This document shows, one piece after another, positions 5,185 to 6,836 of a stretch of DNA of 6,836 nucleotides (its first letter is position 1; each line of letters begins with the position of its first letter). Position numbers and translations under genes: made by a program. The notes beneath the pieces were generated by a model. That model did not search any database, had not been told where the DNA came from, and saw only the letters and a program-made list of their open reading frames with translations. Origin of the DNA: an uncultured bacterium (GTDB lineage: Bacteria; Planctomycetota; Phycisphaerae; Sedimentisphaerales; Anaerobacaceae); assembly GCA_913009865.1 (NCBI GenBank), contig CAJVYK010000105.1, positions 1 to 6,836 of the forward strand. Direction: 5' to 3'.

Positions 5185-5205
5185 AATTGCTCACTCTGAG
5201 CAATT
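5185..5205 (+). promoter_or_regulatory. Perfect stem-loop at the 5' end of the DEAD-box helicase mRNA
   Basis: AATTGCTCA (5185-5193) and TGAGCAATT (5197-5205) pair over 9 bp around a CTC loop, followed by TT. It coincides with the predicted transcript start, so it could be a 5'-protecting stem, an early attenuator, a target of the helicase itself, or a DNA operator palindrome. Confidence 0.6.
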
Positions 5206-5226
5206 TTAAGAAAGATTGTTTTATAT

Positions 5227-6426
5227 ATGAAATTCACCGAACTTAACTTAAAGCCGCAGATATTAAAAGCCCTTAAGCAACTCGGATACAGGGAATTAAC
5301 ACCTATACAGGAAAAAACATTTCCATATATTATCGCAGGCAAAGACATGATTGCCCTGGCGGAGACCGGTTCCGGAAAGACCGCTGCATGTGGAATACCA
5401 ATTGTCCAATCGGTTGACACGGCCAAAAACCAGATACAGACATTAGTTATGGTACCCACACGTGAGCTTGCTCTGCAATATGTAAGCGCCATCTCAGATG
5501 TCGCTAAATTCACTCATGTCACCCCATTTGCAGTCTATGGCGGTTTTCCCATCGAGATACAGAAAGCAAAGCTGTCCCATGGCGTAAATATCCTCATTGC
5601 CACTCCCGGCCGTCTTATCGATCTGCTCCGTAACAGCCCTTTGAACCTCTCGCAGGTTCAGACCTTTATACTCGACGAAGCGGACGAAATGCTGAATATG
5701 GGCTTTATCACTGATATCGAATTTATTATTTCATGCCTGATACATGAACACCAGACGCTGCTCTTTTCTGCGACAATGCCGAAAGAAATTAAACACCTGG
5801 CAAAAAAATATCTCAAAAATCCTATTACCCTTGAACTCAATGTCGATCAGATAGCGCCCCAAAGTCTCTGCCACCAGTTTCAGCAGACCACCGGAGGCAG
5901 GAAACTCGGCTCACTATTGCAATACATAAAAGACACAAAGCCGACGCAGGCAATAATATTTTGTAATTCCCGAAGGAATTGCGAAAATCTGTTCGATAAA
6001 CTAAAAAAGGAAATTGATTCAGTTGATATCATACACGGAGGGATGGAACAGTCGAGGCGGTCGTCACTTTTCAATCGATTTAAGAAAAAGCAGCTTAAAA
6101 CAATTGTCGCCACAGGGATTGCAAGCAGAGGTCTCGATTTCAGCCATGTAACCCATGTGATTAATTATGATTTTCCCGACAGCCCGCTGGCATATACTCA
6201 TCGGTCCGGCCGAACCGCCAGAATGGGAAGAAAAGGCACAGCCGTTACGTTTTTCAGTAACCATGATTTACATACATTAAAAACCATTATAAAAAATAAC
6301 AATATTGACCCTGTGTGGCTGTCTGCCGAACCCCAACTGGATAATATCAAAAAGCAAAAAAACAGCCGCCGCCGATTCAATACCAGCCGCAAAAGGCCAT
6401 CAAAAAAAACAAATAGACGACGTTAA
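5227..6426 (+). CDS. rhlE: DEAD-box ATP-dependent RNA helicase, RhlE-like
   Basis: A 399-aa cytoplasmic enzyme that uses ATP to open short RNA duplexes, typically in ribosome assembly, mRNA decay or cold adaptation. All family motifs occur in order: Q motif (F3 and TPIQ 25-28), I AETGSGKT (45-52), Ia PTRELALQ (77-84), GG (105-106), Ib TPGRL (126-130), II DEAD (150-153), III SAT (181-183), IV IIFCN (243-247), V ATGIASRGLDF (295-305), VI HRSGRTARMGRKG (325-337). Motif V has G in place of the usual D (ATD.A.RG). Residues 374-399 form a lysine/arginine-rich tail, common in RhlE-like proteins and used for RNA or ribosome contact. No DbpA-type rRNA-hairpin-binding domain is present. The ATG at 5227 is preceded by a weak purine-rich AAGAAAGA (5208-5215). 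It is divergent from the rRNA methyltransferase. The subfamily (RhlE versus another short DEAD-box group) is less certain than the family. Confidence 0.93.
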   Translation: MKFTELNLKPQILKALKQLGYRELTPIQEKTFPYIIAGKDMIALAETGSGKTAACGIPIVQSVDTAKNQIQTLVMVPTRELALQYVSAISDVAKFTHVTPFAVYGGFPIEIQKAKLSHGVNILIATPGRLIDLLRNSPLNLSQVQTFILDEADEMLNMGFITDIEFIISCLIHEHQTLLFSATMPKEIKHLAKKYLKNPITLELNVDQIAPQSLCHQFQQTTGGRKLGSLLQYIKDTKPTQAIIFCNSRRNCENLFDKLKKEIDSVDIIHGGMEQSRRSSLFNRFKKKQLKTIVATGIASRGLDFSHVTHVINYDFPDSPLAYTHRSGRTARMGRKGTAVTFFSNHDLHTLKTIIKNNNIDPVWLSAEPQLDNIKKQKNSRRRFNTSRKRPSKKTNRRR

Positions 6427-6464
6427 AGACGCAAAACCGGTCGGTAATACGACACGAAAAAAAT

Positions 6465-6483
6465 GGCCACAGAGGACACAAAG
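6465..6483. repeat. Second copy of the GGCCAC.GAGGAC.ACA.AG repeat
   Basis: GGCCACAGAGGACACAAAG matches 1101-1120 except for one inserted base and two substitutions. Both copies lie in non-coding DNA just downstream of a gene. The accompanying ATTGC...GCAAT hairpin is absent here, so the two parts of the element at 1101-1160 can occur separately. Confidence 0.5.
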
Positions 6484-6494
6484 CGATAGATGCC

Positions 6495-6516
6495 AGTCAA
6501 AATCAGTTGACTTTTT
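6495..6516 (+). terminator. Weak candidate terminator of the DEAD-box helicase gene
   Basis: AGTCAA (6495-6500) pairs with TTGACT (6507-6512) around a 6-nt loop, and four more T follow to 6516. The stem is short and AT-rich and lies about 70 nt past the stop codon, so it may be inefficient. Confidence 0.4.
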
Positions 6517-6518
6517 CA

Positions 6519-6749
6519 CTAAGGCGACTTGCTTTATGGCAAAGTAGGCTTTAGCTATGACAAAGTAAGTGTGATATGCCACAGATGAAGCGTGATATGT
6601 CACAAAGCAGGCTTGACCTGTGGTAAAGTAAGCTTCCTCCGTGGCAAAGTGAACGTGCTTTGAGGCAAAGTAAGCTTGACCTGTGGCAAAGTAAGCGTGA
6701 TATGTGACAAAGTAAGCTTGCTTTGAGGCGTTGTAATGTGGAGTTTGGG
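6519..6749. repeat. Degenerate 21-bp tandem repeat array, about 11 units
   Basis: Units start every 21 bp with no indels: 6519, 6540, 6561, 6582, 6603, 6624, 6645, 6666, 6687, 6708 and 6729 (the first and last are the most decayed). The left half is conserved, CAAAGTAAGC. The right half takes a few recurring forms: TTGACCTGTGG (units at 6603 and 6666), GTGATATGTGA-like (6561, 6582, 6687) and TTGCTTTGAGG-like (6519, 6645, 6708). It is not a CRISPR array, having no spacers. The unit equals two DNA helical turns and seven codons. The function is unknown. Confidence 0.85.
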
Positions 6750-6789
6750 CGAGGAAACCGCATTTGGGGGCTACTAAGCCAGATATTGC

Positions 6790-6818
6790 TTGTTTTAACG
6801 GTCTTTGTATGTTATTAT
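6790..6818 (+). promoter_or_regulatory. Candidate promoter for a gene beyond the window
   Basis: TTGTTT (6790-6795), a 17-bp spacer and TATTAT (6813-6818) make a plausible sigma70 promoter pointing right, with a start near 6825. The gene it would serve lies outside the window. Confidence 0.45.
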
Positions 6819-6836
6819 GGGACAGAAGTTTAGATG

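Larger units (their letters stand above)
6427..6836. other. Gene-free right end: dispersed repeat, weak terminator, 21-bp tandem array, outgoing promoter
   Basis: No reading frame in this 410-bp stretch shows a recognisable domain or a good ribosome binding site. The open minus-strand frames here come from the 21-bp (7-codon) repeat periodicity. The individual elements are listed separately. The final ATG at 6834-6836 lies only about 9 nt past the predicted start of transcription, so it cannot be judged as a gene start. Confidence 0.6.

Noticed and set aside
5145..5513. Minus-strand 122-codon frame over the start of the DEAD-box gene
   Set aside because: It is antisense to the Q motif and motif I of a clear helicase and overlaps the divergent promoter region; there is no domain evidence.
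6519..6749. CRISPR array
   Set aside because: The repeats are directly adjacent with no spacers of unique sequence, the unit is 21 bp and degenerate, and no cas genes are present.
6519..6749. Iterons of a plasmid replication origin
   Set aside because: The unit size fits iterons, but the units are too diverged, no rep gene, DnaA box cluster or partition gene is visible, and the neighbours are chromosomal housekeeping genes.

Overview
The window looks like one end of a draft or metagenome-assembled contig from an uncultured bacterium. The first 96 bases are not biological: positions 39-96 match the full 58-nt Illumina TruSeq universal (P5 plus Read 1) adapter, preceded by a T-run and 24 bases of unidentified sequence. 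Genomic sequence starts at 97. Sigma70-type promoters, AAGGAG-type ribosome binding sites and an ordinary bacterial gene set show a bacterium. Moderate-to-low GC and dispersed GGCCAC.GAGGAC and GTCATTGCGA...GGCAATCTC repeats suggest, weakly, an environmental lineage such as Planctomycetota/Phycisphaerae or a relative. The taxon cannot be fixed from this sequence alone.

The left half (97-3682) looks accessory. A terminator-like hairpin (170-199) is followed by a strong promoter that carries one copy of a 19-bp palindromic operator; a second copy lies 33 bp upstream. This promoter drives a two-gene operon: an unrecognised 90-aa protein and an XRE-type HTH regulator with a basic tail, probably autoregulated. 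Next comes a gene-free stretch with a dispersed palindromic repeat. Convergent to it is a second two-gene operon on the minus strand: a 670-aa superfamily 2 helicase with an N-terminal excisionase-type HTH, then a tightly coupled 81-aa four-cysteine zinc-ribbon-like protein. It has a near-consensus promoter and a hairpin terminator. A helicase tethered to a DNA-reading domain, with a small zinc protein and a nearby regulator/unknown pair, is the best candidate for an undescribed (perhaps defence or mobile-element) system, but the function is inferred.

The right half (3861-6426) is housekeeping RNA biology: divergent genes for an RlmL/YpsC-type 23S rRNA guanine-N2 methyltransferase (minus) and a RhlE-like DEAD-box RNA helicase (plus). 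The methyltransferase promoter is placed so that its mRNA would be leaderless. The helicase mRNA would begin with a perfect 9-bp stem-loop. Both proteins plausibly act on rRNA during ribosome assembly.

The right end (6427-6836) has no convincing gene. It holds a dispersed-repeat copy, a weak terminator, a degenerate array of about eleven 21-bp tandem repeats with a conserved half and a variable half, and a promoter pointing to a gene beyond the window.
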